A stretch of 64,000 bases of DNA from Emticicia agri. Lineage in GTDB: Bacteria; Bacteroidota; Bacteroidia; Cytophagales; Spirosomataceae. Location of the stretch: assembly GCF_004168285.1 (NCBI RefSeq), contig NZ_SEWF01000024.1, positions 1 to 64,000 on the forward strand. Direction: 5' to 3'. A program made the translations under genes and the position numbers. Below the pieces are notes generated by a model. That model was not told the origin of the DNA. It made no database searches and saw only the letters and a list, made by a program, of their open reading frames with translations. How positions within the stretch are numbered: position 1 is the first letter of the stretch; each line of letters starts with the position of its first letter. Below are positions 13,001-23,012 of this stretch, in pieces.

Positions 13001-15466
13001 TAGATTTGCTTGAAGCTCATGCAGGTGACCTCTAATCGCACCTTATGGAATTGAAACAAGAGCGTGACGAGTGGAAAGCCAAAGCTGAGGGTCCTCTAAT
13101 CGCACCTTATGGAATTGAAACTCAACGATGAGCTGAAGCGCAAGGCTCCGAACGCTACCTCTAATCGCACCTTATGGAATTGAAACCTCACCCGGCGGAA
13201 CCAGCGATGGCAACTACATTGCCTCTAATCGCACCTTATGGAATTGAAACGTTGCTGAAGCCTTCTCCATCATTTTCGATGTCGTCCTCTAATCGCACCT
13301 TATGGAATTGAAACTTTTGATTTCTAACTCAGCTTTGGCTTTGGCCGCTTCCCTCTAATCGCACCTTATGGAATTGAAACGATATTGTCATCAATTTAAT
13401 TTCCATATTTTTCAAAACCTCTAATCGCACCTTATGGAATTGAAACAAAAACTTATCTTACGGTTTCACCTGCCGCCGGAAGCCTCTAATCGCACCTTAT
13501 GGAATTGAAACATAAATATTGTCAGCACTATCAGAGAAGTGGGGAGCCTCTAATCGCACCTTATGGAATTGAAACCTTTCTTTCGCCATCTACATCAATC
13601 ACATAGGCATTCCTCTAATCGCACCTTATGGAATTGAAACTCTTCCCGGCTATCTACGATTTTCTGAATAAATACGCCTCTAATCGCACCTTATGGAATT
13701 GAAACCTTATCTCTAATTTTTCAGTCAGAGTAGTTACACCTCCTCTAATCGCACCTTATGGAATTGAAACTTTGCTTGCATCAACAGGTTTTTTGTTCCC
13801 GTCTACCTCTAATCGCACCTTATGGAATTGAAACTCACCGAAGAATGGCTTTTGAATATGGGTTTTACTTACCTCTAATCGCACCTTATGGAATTGAAAC
13901 TAGGTTGCCAAACTGTCCACAGCACCAAGGCTGTTCACCTCTAATCGCACCTTATGGAATTGAAACTTTGCCTTTGTTGCATCGTCTAAAAGCTGTGATT
14001 CGCCTCTAATCGCACCTTATGGAATTGAAACCAAGTGGCGCACTAAGCACTTATATAGGAGTTTGGGCCTCTAATCGCACCTTATGGAATTGAAACTGCT
14101 CAAACACCTACGAAACAAAGAACGTTTCTCGTTCCTCTAATCGCACCTTATGGAATTGAAACTACAGTGCCGTTGAAATAGCAAATTACATGGAGTGTAC
14201 CTCTAATCGCACCTTATGGAATTGAAACTGCCATCCAGAAAATTAGTTGCTTTATAGGCCATCGCCTCTAATCGCACCTTATGGAATTGAAACATATCAG
14301 GAAACAGAAAAATCTGCTACGCCAGTTCACCTCTAATCGCACCTTATGGAATTGAAACAAGGTCTTGCCTTTTCTGCGGCTTGCCCTTCTGTTTCCTCTA
14401 ATCGCACCTTATGGAATTGAAACTTTCAGATTGGCTCCACTGTTGGCCTGGCTCACAGTCCTCTAATCGCACCTTATGGAATTGAAACTTAGGTTATATT
14501 AAAAGTTATGAATTTATTCATATACCTCTAATCGCACCTTATGGAATTGAAACCTATTATTTGTTCTTCTATCAGGTATATTCAAGTCACCTCTAATCGC
14601 ACCTTATGGAATTGAAACTCGTCCCTGAAATCCGCTTTACTTCAGTATTTTGAAACCTCTAATCGCACCTTATGGAATTGAAACACCATTACCCGATGGT
14701 AGTGGTGAAATCTTCGTAAAGCCTCTAATCGCACCTTATGGAATTGAAACTTGCCGCCAATATTGCAAGAGACGGAGTATTGCGGACCTCTAATCGCACC
14801 TTATGGAATTGAAACATTCAATCCTGTGTTCGGCAAGATGAAAAATGCTTTCCTCTAATCGCACCTTATGGAATTGAAACGTTGCCCTGATAGTTTATTG
14901 GTGTTGTGGTAGCTCACCTCTAATCGCACCTTATGGAATTGAAACTTGTCATTGAAAATGGCGAAACAGTTTCAACCTGGCCTCTAATCGCACCTTATGG
15001 AATTGAAACATGAACTCCAGACGTTTACCTCAATATCTTGATCCGCCTCTAATCGCACCTTATGGAATTGAAACCATTTAGGAGAGGGTATAGAGAAGCA
15101 GGAAGAACAAACCTCTAATCGCACCTTATGGAATTGAAACTTCTCGGCAATACTAAACCGCCTGTTGTGCTACTTACCTCTAATCGCACCTTATGGAATT
15201 GAAACAGGCTTGCGTTTGGCGGAAACCCTGTAACGGTGAACCCTCTAATCGCACCTTATGGAATTGAAACCCTAATATCCGAAATCAGGCTTTCTGAAAA
15301 TTGTTGCCTCTAATCGCACCTTATGGAATTGAAACTTAAACAAAGTTCCTTGAGTGCCGGAGTAAAGTGTACCTCTAATCGCACCTTATGGAATTGAAAC
15401 TTGGAAACCTAACGGAAACCACAGGAAACCTAAAAACCTCTCAATCGCACCTTATGGAATTGAAAC
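1044..15466 (+). CRISPR. very large CRISPR array, about 222 repeats
   Basis: A 29-nt repeat, starting CCTCTAATCG and ending GGAATTGAAAC, recurs every 64-67 bp without a break. A hand count gives 222 repeats and 221 spacers, with spacers mostly 35-37 nt. Internal repeats looked identical on reading. The last one (15437-15466) carries an extra C (CCTCTCAATCG), the usual sign of the leader-distal end. Repeats ending in ATTGAAAC normally leave an 8-nt 5' handle of that sequence on the crRNA, as in type I-B and type III systems, so transcription should be on the + strand. No cas genes occur anywhere in the window, so the subtype is not determined. Notable spacers are 5892-5926 and 9348-9383 (near duplicates), 7778-7814 and 13835-13871 (homologous targets), and 6085-6120 (methyltransferase motif). 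Confidence 0.99.
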
Positions 15467-15870
15467 TTTTGACAATCTTTTACTTTCAGCAATATCGCTG
15501 CGCCTCTCAGTCCAAATGACTTTATTTCAATCCGTAGCCGGGTCTTAATTAGCTATTCTTATATAGTTTTCTGAGTACATACAGATTAATAATTCATAAA
15601 GCAGCATAGAATAAAAGTGTTTTTTTGCATTAAATTATTGTATTATTCCTTAACTTTCGCACCAATAAGTTCATCATCAACAGACATTGCTTACGCTCAT
15701 AAAGGAAATCGTGTGTAAATCACAACTGGCACGATTTAAATTAAAGTATCATGCAGAAAGATACTCTTTTATTCCTCTTCTGGTAAGTAACCTGCTTCTT
15801 AATGGAGACAGAAGCATATCTATCAGAAATTATAGAGAAACATACAATAGAAAATCATAATCGCAATACA
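15467..15870. other. CRISPR trailer and prp upstream region, no gene seen
   Basis: This 404-bp gap separates the array from prpB. It holds no convincing coding frame. It contains an 8-bp inverted repeat (AAATCGTG at 15706-15713, CACGATTT at 15730-15737), which could be an operator, and a small hairpin (GTATC/GATAC, about 15746-15765). A possible promoter lies at 15624-15658. Confidence 0.6.
15624..15658 (+). promoter_or_regulatory. possible Bacteroidota-type promoter for prpBCD
   Basis: TTTG at 15624-15627 and TAACTTTC at 15651-15658 resemble the TTTG / TAnnTTTG boxes used by the Bacteroidota primary sigma factor. One mismatch and a 23-nt spacing make this a weak call. It would leave a leader of about 200 nt before prpB. 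Confidence 0.3.
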
Positions 15871-16767
15871 ATGAGTAACAACAAAAGCTTAGAATCTCCC
15901 GGTTTACGATTTCGGGAAGCGATGAAAAAAGAAAATCCACTGCAAATTGTAGGAGCAATCAACGCAAATCATGCCCTATTGGCACAACAGGCAGGTTTTA
16001 ATGCCATCTATCTTTCGGGTGGTGGGGTAGCTGCCGGGTCGTTAGGTATTCCTGATTTAGGAATAACTACGCTGGAAGATGTGCTGATTGATATTCAACG
16101 CATCACAAACGTTTGTAGTTTGCCGCTGATGGTTGATGTAGATACAGGTTTCGGCCCGTCTGCTTTTAATGTTGCCCGCACTGTAAAATCTCTGATTAAA
16201 GCCGGAGCCGCAGCCTTGCACATAGAAGACCAGGTAGGCGCCAAACGTTGCGGACACCGTCCGGGTAAAGAAATAGTAAGCAAAGATGAAATGGTAGATA
16301 GACTAAAAGCTGCTGCTGATGCCCGTATAGACGAAAATTTTGTGATTGGTGCAAGAACAGATGCTTTTGCAAACGAAGGTCTTGAAAAAACCCTGGAAAG
16401 AGTTGTGGCTTATAAAGAAGCCGGTGCAGATTTTATTTTTGCCGAAGCTGTTCCGGAACTAAGTCTCTACCAAAAATTTGTAGATGCTACGGGTATTCCG
16501 GTATTAGCCAATATTACCGAATTCGGCATGATTAAAATGTACACGGTTGAAGAACTAAAAGAGGCAGGAGTAGGTCTGATATTGTATCCGCTTTCAGCTT
16601 TTCGAGCAGCCAACAAAGCCGCCGAAAATGTTTATCAACATATCCGTAAAGATGGTACACAAAAAAATGTTTTAGACACCATGCAAACCAGAGAAGAACT
16701 CTATAAAAGCATTGGCTATCACGATTACGAACAAAAATTAGACGAACTTTTTAAAAAAACGCAATAA
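15871..16767 (+). CDS. prpB: 2-methylisocitrate lyase
   Basis: This enzyme splits 2-methylisocitrate into pyruvate and succinate, the last step of the 2-methylcitrate cycle for propionyl-CoA. The product is 298 residues from the ATG at 15871, close to the 296 of E. coli PrpB. An earlier in-frame ATG at 15802 would add 23 residues with no counterpart in the family, so the later start was chosen. The isocitrate-lyase-superfamily active-site motif KRCGH (residues 125-129, catalytic Cys127) is intact, as are the metal-site segment VDVDTGFG and HIEDQVG. The end, [22 protein letters not shown], also matches PrpB. The gene is first in an operon with prpC one base after its stop, and prpD follows. 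Confidence 0.95.
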   Translation: MSNNKSLESPGLRFREAMKKENPLQIVGAINANHALLAQQAGFNAIYLSGGGVAAGSLGIPDLGITTLEDVLIDIQRITNVCSLPLMVDVDTGFGPSAFNVARTVKSLIKAGAAALHIEDQVGAKRCGHRPGKEIVSKDEMVDRLKAAADARIDENFVIGARTDAFANEGLEKTLERVVAYKEAGADFIFAEAVPELSLYQKFVDATGIPVLANITEFGMIKMYTVEELKEAGVGLILYPLSAFRAANKAAENVYQHIRKDGTQKNVLDTMQTREELYKSIGYHDYEQKLDELFKKTQ

Positions 16768-16768
16768 T

Positions 16769-17908
16769 ATGGAACCTACCTTTAAACCCAAAAAAAGTGT
16801 AGCGCTTTCAGGAGTTGTAGCCGGAAACACCGCACTTTGCAGCGTTGGCAAAAACGGAAATGATTTACATTACAGAGGGTATAATATTCTGGACCTGGCA
16901 GCAAAAGCCGAATTTGAAGAAGTAGCCTATCTGCTTATTTATGGTACTCTGCCAACCGCACCTCAACTGGCAAACTATAAACGAAAAATAAAGTCGCTGA
17001 GAGGGCTACCTAATTCGGTAAAGAATATTTTACAGCAGATTCCGGCGGCAGCACACCCGATGGATGTGATGCGTTCTACTGTTTCTGCCATCGGAAGCAT
17101 ACAGCCCGAAAAAGACGACCACAATATTTCAGGGGCAAGAGATATTGCCGATAAATTGTTGTCATGCTTTAGCTCGGCATTGTTATACTGGTATCACTAT
17201 ACGCATAACGGAAAAATCATTGAGGTAGAAACTGATGATGATACAATTGGCGGACATTTTTTACACTTGCTTCATGGTAAAAAGCCATCGGCATCATGGG
17301 TAGAGGCCATGCAGATATCGCTTAACTTGTATGCAGAACACGAATTTAATGCCTCTACCTTTACCAGTAGGGTAATTGCCGGTACTGGCGCTGATATTTA
17401 TTCGGCCATTACCGGAGCTATCGGAGCCCTGAGAGGTCCCAAACACGGTGGAGCCAATGAAGTGGCTTTTGATATTCAGAGCAGATATAATTCACCTGAT
17501 GAAGCTGAAGCGGATATAAGGAAACGCCTGGAAAATAAAGAGGTAATTATTGGTTTCGGCCACCCGGTTTATACCATTTCAGACCCGAGAAACGTAGTCA
17601 TAAAAAAAGTAGCGAAGCGTTTGTCAGAAGAAGCAGGAGATATGCTCTTATATACTATTGCCGAACGTCTGGAAACCGTCATGTGGGAGGAGAAGAAAAT
17701 GTTCCCGAATCTGGACTGGTTTTCGGCAGTATCTTATCATCTCATGGGTATTCCTACGCTGATGTTCACACCCCTATTTGTGATTTCGAGAGTTACAGGC
17801 TGGAGTGCTCATATTATTGAGCAAAGACAGGATGGTAAAATTATTCGTCCAAGTGCCAATTACATAGGCCCCGATAATAAAGAATTTGTTCCTATTGAAA
17901 ACAGATAA
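16769..17908 (+). CDS. prpC: 2-methylcitrate synthase
   Basis: This enzyme condenses propionyl-CoA with oxaloacetate to 2-methylcitrate. The product is 379 residues, the usual size for bacterial PrpC. Citrate-synthase catalytic segments are visible: the His in [10 protein letters not shown] (about residue 228), the His in GFGHPVY (about 262), and a C-terminal [14 protein letters not shown]. The start [11 protein letters not shown] is typical of the short PrpC/citrate synthase type. The gene begins one base after the prpB stop, and prpD starts 10 bases after its own stop. The operon context favours methylcitrate synthase over plain citrate synthase. Some family members accept acetyl-CoA as well. 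Confidence 0.94.
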   Translation: MEPTFKPKKSVALSGVVAGNTALCSVGKNGNDLHYRGYNILDLAAKAEFEEVAYLLIYGTLPTAPQLANYKRKIKSLRGLPNSVKNILQQIPAAAHPMDVMRSTVSAIGSIQPEKDDHNISGARDIADKLLSCFSSALLYWYHYTHNGKIIEVETDDDTIGGHFLHLLHGKKPSASWVEAMQISLNLYAEHEFNASTFTSRVIAGTGADIYSAITGAIGALRGPKHGGANEVAFDIQSRYNSPDEAEADIRKRLENKEVIIGFGHPVYTISDPRNVVIKKVAKRLSEEAGDMLLYTIAERLETVMWEEKKMFPNLDWFSAVSYHLMGIPTLMFTPLFVISRVTGWSAHIIEQRQDGKIIRPSANYIGPDNKEFVPIENR

Positions 17909-17918
17909 TAAACAGAAG

Positions 17919-19370
17919 ATGTCATCACACATTTCAAATGAAAGACCGCAACCAGATAAAGTATTGGTAGATATAGCGGATTATGTATTAAACTATCAGA
18001 TTAAAAACGATTTAGCCTGGCAAACAGCTCATTATTGCCTTTTAGATACCATTGGCTGTGGGTTGGAAGCCTTAACTTACCCTGCCTGTACTAAATTGTT
18101 AGGCCCTGTGGTAAAAGGTACCATTGTGCCAAACGGAGCTAAAGTACTGGGTACTCAATTTCAGTTAGACCCCATTCAGGCTGCTTTCAATATAGGTACC
18201 ATTGTGCGTTGGTTAGACTTTAACGATACTTGGCTGGCGGCAGAGTGGGGACACCCTTCGGATAACCTTGGCGGAATTTTAGCGACAGCAGACTGGCTTT
18301 CGAGAACAAATATTGCAGAAGGGAAAGCCCCTTTAAAAATGAAACAGGTGCTGGAAGCCATGATTATGGCACACGAAATTCAGGGGGTAATGGCTCTTGA
18401 AAACTCATTCAACAAAGTAGGCTTAGATCACGTATTATTAGTAAAATTGGCCTCTACCGCCGTAGTAGGTAAATTGGTCGGCTTAACACGTGATGAGTTA
18501 ATTAATGCTATTTCATTAGCTTTTGTTGACGGACAATCTTTAAGAACCTACCGCCATGCGCCAAATACAGGAAGCCGTAAATCGTGGGCAGCAGGTGATG
18601 CCACTTCCAGAGCTGTGCGATTAGCCCTGATTGCCAAAACAGGGGAAATGGGGTATCCTTCTGTATTAACAGCCAAAACCTGGGGCTTTTATGATGTGTC
18701 CTTTAAAGGCAACGAATTCAAGTTTCAAAGAGCATACGGCTCGTATGTAATGGAAAATGTGTTATTCAAAATTTCTTTTCCTGCCGAATTCCACTCCCAA
18801 ACAGCCGTTGAAGCTGCCATGACTTTACATGGAAAATTGAAAGAGTTGGGAAAAACAACAGATGATATAAAGCACATCAGCATTCGTACACACGAAGCAG
18901 CTATTCGTATCATTGACAAGAAAGGGCCATTGAATAACCCTGCCGACAGAGACCATTGTATTCAGTATATGGTGGCAGTTCCATTAATTCATGGCAGATT
19001 AACGGCTGCTGACTATGAAGATAACATAGCTTCAGATACAAGAATTGATATATTGCGAGATAAAATGGCATGTGTGGAAGATGTTCAGTTTACAAAAGAT
19101 TATCATGACCCTGAAAAACGTTCGATTGCTAATGCCCTGACTGTTGAGCTAAACGATGGAACTGTACTGGAAGAAGTAGTGGTAGAGTACCCGATTGGCC
19201 ACAAGAGAAGAAGAGAAGAAGGGATTCCGGAATTAATCAAAAAATACAAAATCAATCTGGCTCGTGTATTCCCTGAAAAACAGCAGCGAATCATTTCAGA
19301 AAACTCGTTGGATTACGATACGCTGGCAAATCTTGATGTCAATCAGTTTGTAGATTTACTGGTTATCTGA
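17919..19370 (+). CDS. prpD: 2-methylcitrate dehydratase
   Basis: This enzyme dehydrates 2-methylcitrate to 2-methyl-cis-aconitate (MmgE/PrpD family). From the ATG at 17919 the product is 483 residues, the same length as enterobacterial PrpD as remembered. An upstream start at 17886 would overlap prpC and add 11 unsupported residues. Long stretches such as [20 protein letters not shown] (residues about 90-110) and the segments around [12 protein letters not shown] and [13 protein letters not shown] look almost the same as the gammaproteobacterial enzyme. The window has no aconitase-type acnD, prpE or prpR, so the aconitase step and the propionyl-CoA supply must come from elsewhere. Transcription probably ends at the hairpin at 19389-19438. 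Confidence 0.95.
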   Translation: MSSHISNERPQPDKVLVDIADYVLNYQIKNDLAWQTAHYCLLDTIGCGLEALTYPACTKLLGPVVKGTIVPNGAKVLGTQFQLDPIQAAFNIGTIVRWLDFNDTWLAAEWGHPSDNLGGILATADWLSRTNIAEGKAPLKMKQVLEAMIMAHEIQGVMALENSFNKVGLDHVLLVKLASTAVVGKLVGLTRDELINAISLAFVDGQSLRTYRHAPNTGSRKSWAAGDATSRAVRLALIAKTGEMGYPSVLTAKTWGFYDVSFKGNEFKFQRAYGSYVMENVLFKISFPAEFHSQTAVEAAMTLHGKLKELGKTTDDIKHISIRTHEAAIRIIDKKGPLNNPADRDHCIQYMVAVPLIHGRLTAADYEDNIASDTRIDILRDKMACVEDVQFTKDYHDPEKRSIANALTVELNDGTVLEEVVVEYPIGHKRRREEGIPELIKKYKINLARVFPEKQQRIISENSLDYDTLANLDVNQFVDLLVI

Positions 19371-19388
19371 CAGTAGCATAAAACTATC

Positions 19389-19438
19389 TTTCAAAAGAGG
19401 GTTGTATTAGCTGATGCTAATACAACCCTCTTTTGAAA
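19389..19438. terminator. perfect 23-bp hairpin between convergent genes
   Basis: Arms 19389-19411 and 19416-19438 are exact reverse complements with a TGAT loop. A/T runs at the outer ends make it work in both directions. It lies 18 bp after prpD and 18 bp before the stop of the convergent outer-membrane gene, and fits a shared bidirectional terminator. Confidence 0.8.
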
Positions 19439-19456
19439 ACTGTCATCAATTCTCCT

Positions 19457-20356
19457 CTAAAAATTCACTGTAAGGTTCATCCCATATTGCGGCAGTGATT
19501 TTAGCTCTCCCTCTCCCAGATTCTGATAAACAGGCAATCTGTACGAGAAACCTACATTAAATCTCTGGTAATATAACTCAATACCAGCGTTGGCCAATGT
19601 GGCTATGCCACCTGTCTGCGAGTTACGTACGCCTTCTTTTATATCCCTGAAACCATAATCTATTATTGCACCGATGTTTGGCATCATAGAGAATGCACCC
19701 CAGGCTTTGGAGTAAAAGGCAGTCAGAGAGCCATTGATACGGTTACCGAAACGGTATTTATCATTGCTTTTAGTCGAAATTCGCCCACCAATTTCTGTAT
19801 TCAATCCCCAGTCATGACTCTTAATGGTATGAATAGCACTTAAAAGAAAATCTGTACTACCTGTACCTAACTGAAAATTCGGATTGATTTCATCTTCATA
19901 GCCATATTCAAACTTTCCGGTTGCCAGTTTTACCCCTCCGCCAATCATAAAGTTCTGGTAAATATGACTGGTATTGGTTGTATCCAGAAAAGTATTAAAA
20001 ACATTTACATGCGCCAGCACAATAGCATCACCAATTCCATTTTTCAAAGCCTCGGTACCACTGTATTTTAATACCTGATGATTGGAATTATAAGGCAGGA
20101 AAGCCATTATCTGAAGGTTTTTTACGGGATAAAATCTTGCCCATAATTCAGCCGTCTGGTAGGTTTCCCGGGTTTTCAGTAATATGCTATTCAGGTGCGA
20201 ATCATACGTGCGGTGTCTGTATCGCAGCCCTATGAATTGTGTTCCTGCACGTGGCGTAAGTCCCACAAATGCACTACCATTGGCACAACCACAAATATCG
20301 CAGGCAAGCACCTCAAATTGATTGAGTATAAACAATAGAAGGAGTATTTTTTTCAT
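19457..20356 (-). CDS. outer-membrane beta-barrel protein with N-terminal CxxCxC
   Basis: The product is 299 residues with a signal peptide (about residues 1-18), after which the mature protein would begin CDICGCANGSAF. The three closely spaced cysteines (CxxCxC) look like a metal or heme contact site. The rest is rich in alternating, aromatic-ended strands, and the protein ends in Phe (LTVNF), the usual outer-membrane barrel end. A lipoprotein processed at the first Cys is an alternative reading. Proteins of this kind are often labelled transporter in Bacteroidota. It is the last gene of the MbnP/MbnH-like operon, 82 bp after the YHS gene, which suggests a role in moving metal or a metal compound across the outer membrane. 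That role is inference. Confidence 0.7.
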   Translation of the reverse strand: MKKILLLLFILNQFEVLACDICGCANGSAFVGLTPRAGTQFIGLRYRHRTYDSHLNSILLKTRETYQTAELWARFYPVKNLQIMAFLPYNSNHQVLKYSGTEALKNGIGDAIVLAHVNVFNTFLDTTNTSHIYQNFMIGGGVKLATGKFEYGYEDEINPNFQLGTGSTDFLLSAIHTIKSHDWGLNTEIGGRISTKSNDKYRFGNRINGSLTAFYSKAWGAFSMMPNIGAIIDYGFRDIKEGVRNSQTGGIATLANAGIELYYQRFNVGFSYRLPVYQNLGEGELKSLPQYGMNLTVNF

Positions 20357-20438
20357 ATCATCTTATTTACAAGTAGCTTTCATTATACAACCTGAAAACT
20401 CTTTATTACCAAACCCTGAACAACGATAGTATCAGGGT

Positions 20439-20690
20439 TCATTTTTTTACATATTTTTCCGGTTCTTTATCAAATCTTTCTTTACACACTTTACTACAAA
20501 ACCCGTATGGCTTTTCTTTATAAGTACTCACCAGAGTAGTTCCCTTTTTTACTTTCATGCCACATACAGGGTCTTTACCATCTTTCTCTAAAACAAGCTT
20601 TTGTTTCTGAGTTGCCTGTTTGGTTACAGGTTCCTGGGCATTAGTTATGTAGCAGCTGATACATAGCAAAAAAATAAGGTAATCTTTCAT
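20439..20690 (-). CDS. secreted YHS-domain metal-binding protein
   Basis: This small 83-residue protein has an N-terminal signal peptide (about residues 1-19) and a YHS domain (about 38-80). The metal-type cysteines are present in DPVCGM (Cys43) and GFCSKVC (Cys64, Cys69). YHS domains occur in copper-handling proteins and in the tail of some P-type ATPases. The ATG at 20690 overlaps the stop of the upstream peroxidase gene by one base (TGATG), so translation is probably coupled. A TTG one codon upstream is a less likely start. The likely role is a periplasmic metal (copper) carrier within the operon. Confidence 0.82.
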   Translation of the reverse strand: MKDYLIFLLCISCYITNAQEPVTKQATQKQKLVLEKDGKDPVCGMKVKKGTTLVSTYKEKPYGFCSKVCKERFDKEPEKYVKK

Positions 20691-22189
20691 CAATTTAAAG
20701 TTTTAGTTTTTTTATCATTACAATCAGTACTCAGAGAAATATCATCAGGAGCATCACTCAACCATTTGAATTCCGATTTCAGACACTCATTAAAATACAG
20801 TACTTTAGTATTGGCTTTAAACGAAGCAACCAGAATATATAAATGTGCTGATAATTCGTCGAAATAATCCAACTGATGTGCATAGAAATTTTCTCCTTCA
20901 ATCATTTGTTTGGCATCCAGAAAGAGTTTTTGCTGATAACTATCAAAGAATTTTTTCTGTTCTGTTTCAGTGATACGAATCCTGTTCAATGTTTTAATAA
21001 GGCTTCTTGCCGCCTCAGCCGCCAACAAACTATTCTTTGCTTCTATGGCGGTTTTTATTTTAAAATAGGCATCAATACTCTGATTGAACAAGGTCTTTAT
21101 AGTTTCATCAGTAATCCTGAAACTCTTCAGTTCGGCATCAATATTCTTTCTTGGAATTTCATTGATTAAAGTACTTTCTGAAAACAATGTATTTTTTACA
21201 AAATCTTCATCGTCAAGGGTTTGCAGAAAAGCAATAATCTTTTGTTGTTCGTCAGCGTTTAAAGAAATACCTGGTTTCCCGTCTTTCATAAGCAGAGCAT
21301 CAAGCGAAGGTGTTTTCTCTATTTTTGAGGCATAATGTTCCAATACCTCTGCTAATGAAGAAAATCTTCCATCGTGCATATAAGGGGCTGTATAGGTCAG
21401 ATTCCGAAGGCTTGGCACCTTGAATTTGAATTGGTCTGCTTCATCATGCGTTATTTCAAATTTGCCCTTGTCATCTGCGTTGGGGAATAGTCCGTTATTT
21501 CTGAATGAGAAATCTGTAAAAAGTGTCCCCGAATGACAGGACGCACATTTTTGTTGGAATAATGCCAGCCCTTCTGATTCAGTTTCTGTCAGTTTTACGC
21601 CTTCTTTACGCATATAGCGGTCATATTTAGAGTTGGCCGAAACCATTGTCAGCATAAACTGAGAAAGTGCTTTCAGAAACCTTTCTGTATTGATTTCCTC
21701 ACTTCCGAAAGCATTTTTAAACAAAGCAGGATATTGCGGCGAATTACGCAGTTTATCCAGCACATTAGCCAAAGATTCGTCCATTTCTGCCGGATTGGTA
21801 ATGGGCGAAACCGCAAAGAAATCAAGGTCATGCACGCCACCATCCCAGCCAAAACTGCTCGACCAGGCCAAATTAAACAAAGGCATTGAATTCCGTTTTG
21901 TCAGCTTGTCATTAACCCCATGACTCAACACGTGTCCATGCTGCGTAAAGCTGGCAGATTGCTGATGGCAACTACCACAGCTTACCGTATTATCTGCCGA
22001 AAGGATAGCATCATAAAACAGGGTTTTACCTAACTCTACCCCTGCTGTACTAAGCGGATTACTCTCAAAATGATAACTTGGCTTCGGAAAATTGGCCGGA
22101 ACCGAAAAAAGCTCAGGTTCGCTGATGCTTTTAAATGATAAAAATGCAACTGCCAACACCAATATCAGTAATTTAATTTTTACGCTCAT
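20690..22189 (-). CDS. di-heme peroxidase (MbnH/MauG type) with DUF3347-like C-terminal domain
   Basis: The product is 499 residues. After a signal anchor (1-20), the core to about residue 340 is a bacterial cytochrome c peroxidase/MauG-family protein with two c-heme motifs: CGSCH (71-75) and CASCH (215-219). It closely parallels the 346-residue protein at 23013-24053. The further 155 residues are helical and resemble DUF3347, a domain found on CusB-like and other copper proteins: FNQSIDAYFKIKTAIEAKN, FDELSAHLYILV and FKWLSDAPDDI match its pattern. The gene overlaps the upstream MbnP gene by 4 nt (ATGA). MbnH enzymes are reported to oxidise a Trp of partner MbnP to kynurenine, and the pairing here suggests the same. 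The fusion with a copper-type domain is unusual. A plain H2O2-scavenging role is the alternative. Confidence 0.85.
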   Translation of the reverse strand: MSVKIKLLILVLAVAFLSFKSISEPELFSVPANFPKPSYHFESNPLSTAGVELGKTLFYDAILSADNTVSCGSCHQQSASFTQHGHVLSHGVNDKLTKRNSMPLFNLAWSSSFGWDGGVHDLDFFAVSPITNPAEMDESLANVLDKLRNSPQYPALFKNAFGSEEINTERFLKALSQFMLTMVSANSKYDRYMRKEGVKLTETESEGLALFQQKCASCHSGTLFTDFSFRNNGLFPNADDKGKFEITHDEADQFKFKVPSLRNLTYTAPYMHDGRFSSLAEVLEHYASKIEKTPSLDALLMKDGKPGISLNADEQQKIIAFLQTLDDEDFVKNTLFSESTLINEIPRKNIDAELKSFRITDETIKTLFNQSIDAYFKIKTAIEAKNSLLAAEAARSLIKTLNRIRITETEQKKFFDSYQQKLFLDAKQMIEGENFYAHQLDYFDELSAHLYILVASFKANTKVLYFNECLKSEFKWLSDAPDDISLSTDCNDKKTKTLN

Positions 22190-23010
22190 TTTTGCTCCTG
22201 ATTCATGCCTAAAGCATTTTTATCCTTATCGGCGTTTGCCACTAATGTACCTAAACCGACAAAAGAAAACATGGTTTTATAATTTTCAGCAATTTTTGCA
22301 GAAAATGGTCCGCCCATAACCGTAGGATTTTTTGCTATCTCTATATTGGTTTCGCCATTCAGTATTTTACTGGCATCGGCCTTAATGGTAATCTGAGGGA
22401 TGTTTTTACTGTCTTTGATACGAAGTGTTTCTTTTCCGAAATCAATTGTAGCATATCGGATATTGTTGAGCGTTTTTTTGTTACCAATACCGCCAAACAA
22501 GCCGATATGATACATAAACATATTGTTTTTTGCCGTTGATTGTGGGCTTGTGCCTTCCATCTTTACGAAGATATACCCCGAATTCCATGCCCAGTACATA
22601 TCTTTGGCATCGCCACCCACATCCAGACAGCCCTTGCGGTATCCGATTTCTGAGGTACTTCTGGTGCTATCTATACCAATTAAAAAACTGGTACCCGTGA
22701 ATTTCCCTTTTGGAATATCAGTAAGCGTAATGGTCTTGCTGTCTTTATTACTTTCACGAATCAGGAAGTATGATTTATCCTGCGGAATGTCATAGGTTGA
22801 CCCATCTTTTCTGATAAGTTTGATATTGCTTACAAAATACTGAAACAGCGAAACGTTGAATTCGTCGCCGGTAGCATTTTTATATTTTTTATCGTTCAAT
22901 ATAAGTGGTTCATTACCTAAAAAATGGTCAAAACGAATGCTTAGCGAGCCTGTTTTTTGTGCATTGGCTACCGAAATGGCACAAAGCAGCATAAGAAGTA
23001 TTTTTTTCAT
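22186..23010 (-). CDS. MbnP-like secreted protein (second copy)
   Basis: The product is 274 residues with a signal peptide (1-17) and an MbnP-type beta domain. Family hallmarks are the segment FQYFVSNIKL (56-65) and MYWAWNSGYIFVKMEG (138-153), with Trp140 and Trp142, then YHIGLFGG. In methanotroph MbnP a Trp is converted to kynurenine by the di-heme MbnH and the protein binds copper; whether this homologue does so is inference. It starts 2 bp after the stop of the first peroxidase and overlaps the second by 4 nt, so each MbnP is followed by its own MbnH-like gene. The copy at 24053-24859 is a paralogue with the same core but a lipoprotein signal. Confidence 0.82.
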   Translation of the reverse strand: MKKILLMLLCAISVANAQKTGSLSIRFDHFLGNEPLILNDKKYKNATGDEFNVSLFQYFVSNIKLIRKDGSTYDIPQDKSYFLIRESNKDSKTITLTDIPKGKFTGTSFLIGIDSTRSTSEIGYRKGCLDVGGDAKDMYWAWNSGYIFVKMEGTSPQSTAKNNMFMYHIGLFGGIGNKKTLNNIRYATIDFGKETLRIKDSKNIPQITIKADASKILNGETNIEIAKNPTVMGGPFSAKIAENYKTMFSFVGLGTLVANADKDKNALGMNQEQK

Positions 23011-23012
23011 TG

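Noticed and set aside
13058-13351. Two spacers (13058-13092 and 13315-13351, opposite strands) sharing a 15-nt AAAGCCAAAGCTGAG
   Set aside because: The match encodes a common coiled-coil KAKAE run and could be chance; not enough for a shared target.
1959-14009. Short frames inside the CRISPR array with repeating peptides (FQFHKVRLE or PLIAPYGIET)
   Set aside because: They are translations of the CRISPR repeat in frame with spacers of suitable length, not genes.
15751-15786. An 11-codon frame starting ATGCAGAAAGAT upstream of prpB
   Set aside because: Too short, with no support for translation; could be a leader peptide but nothing indicates it.
16057-16283. Minus-strand frames inside prpB
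   Set aside because: Shadows of a strongly supported gene on the other strand.
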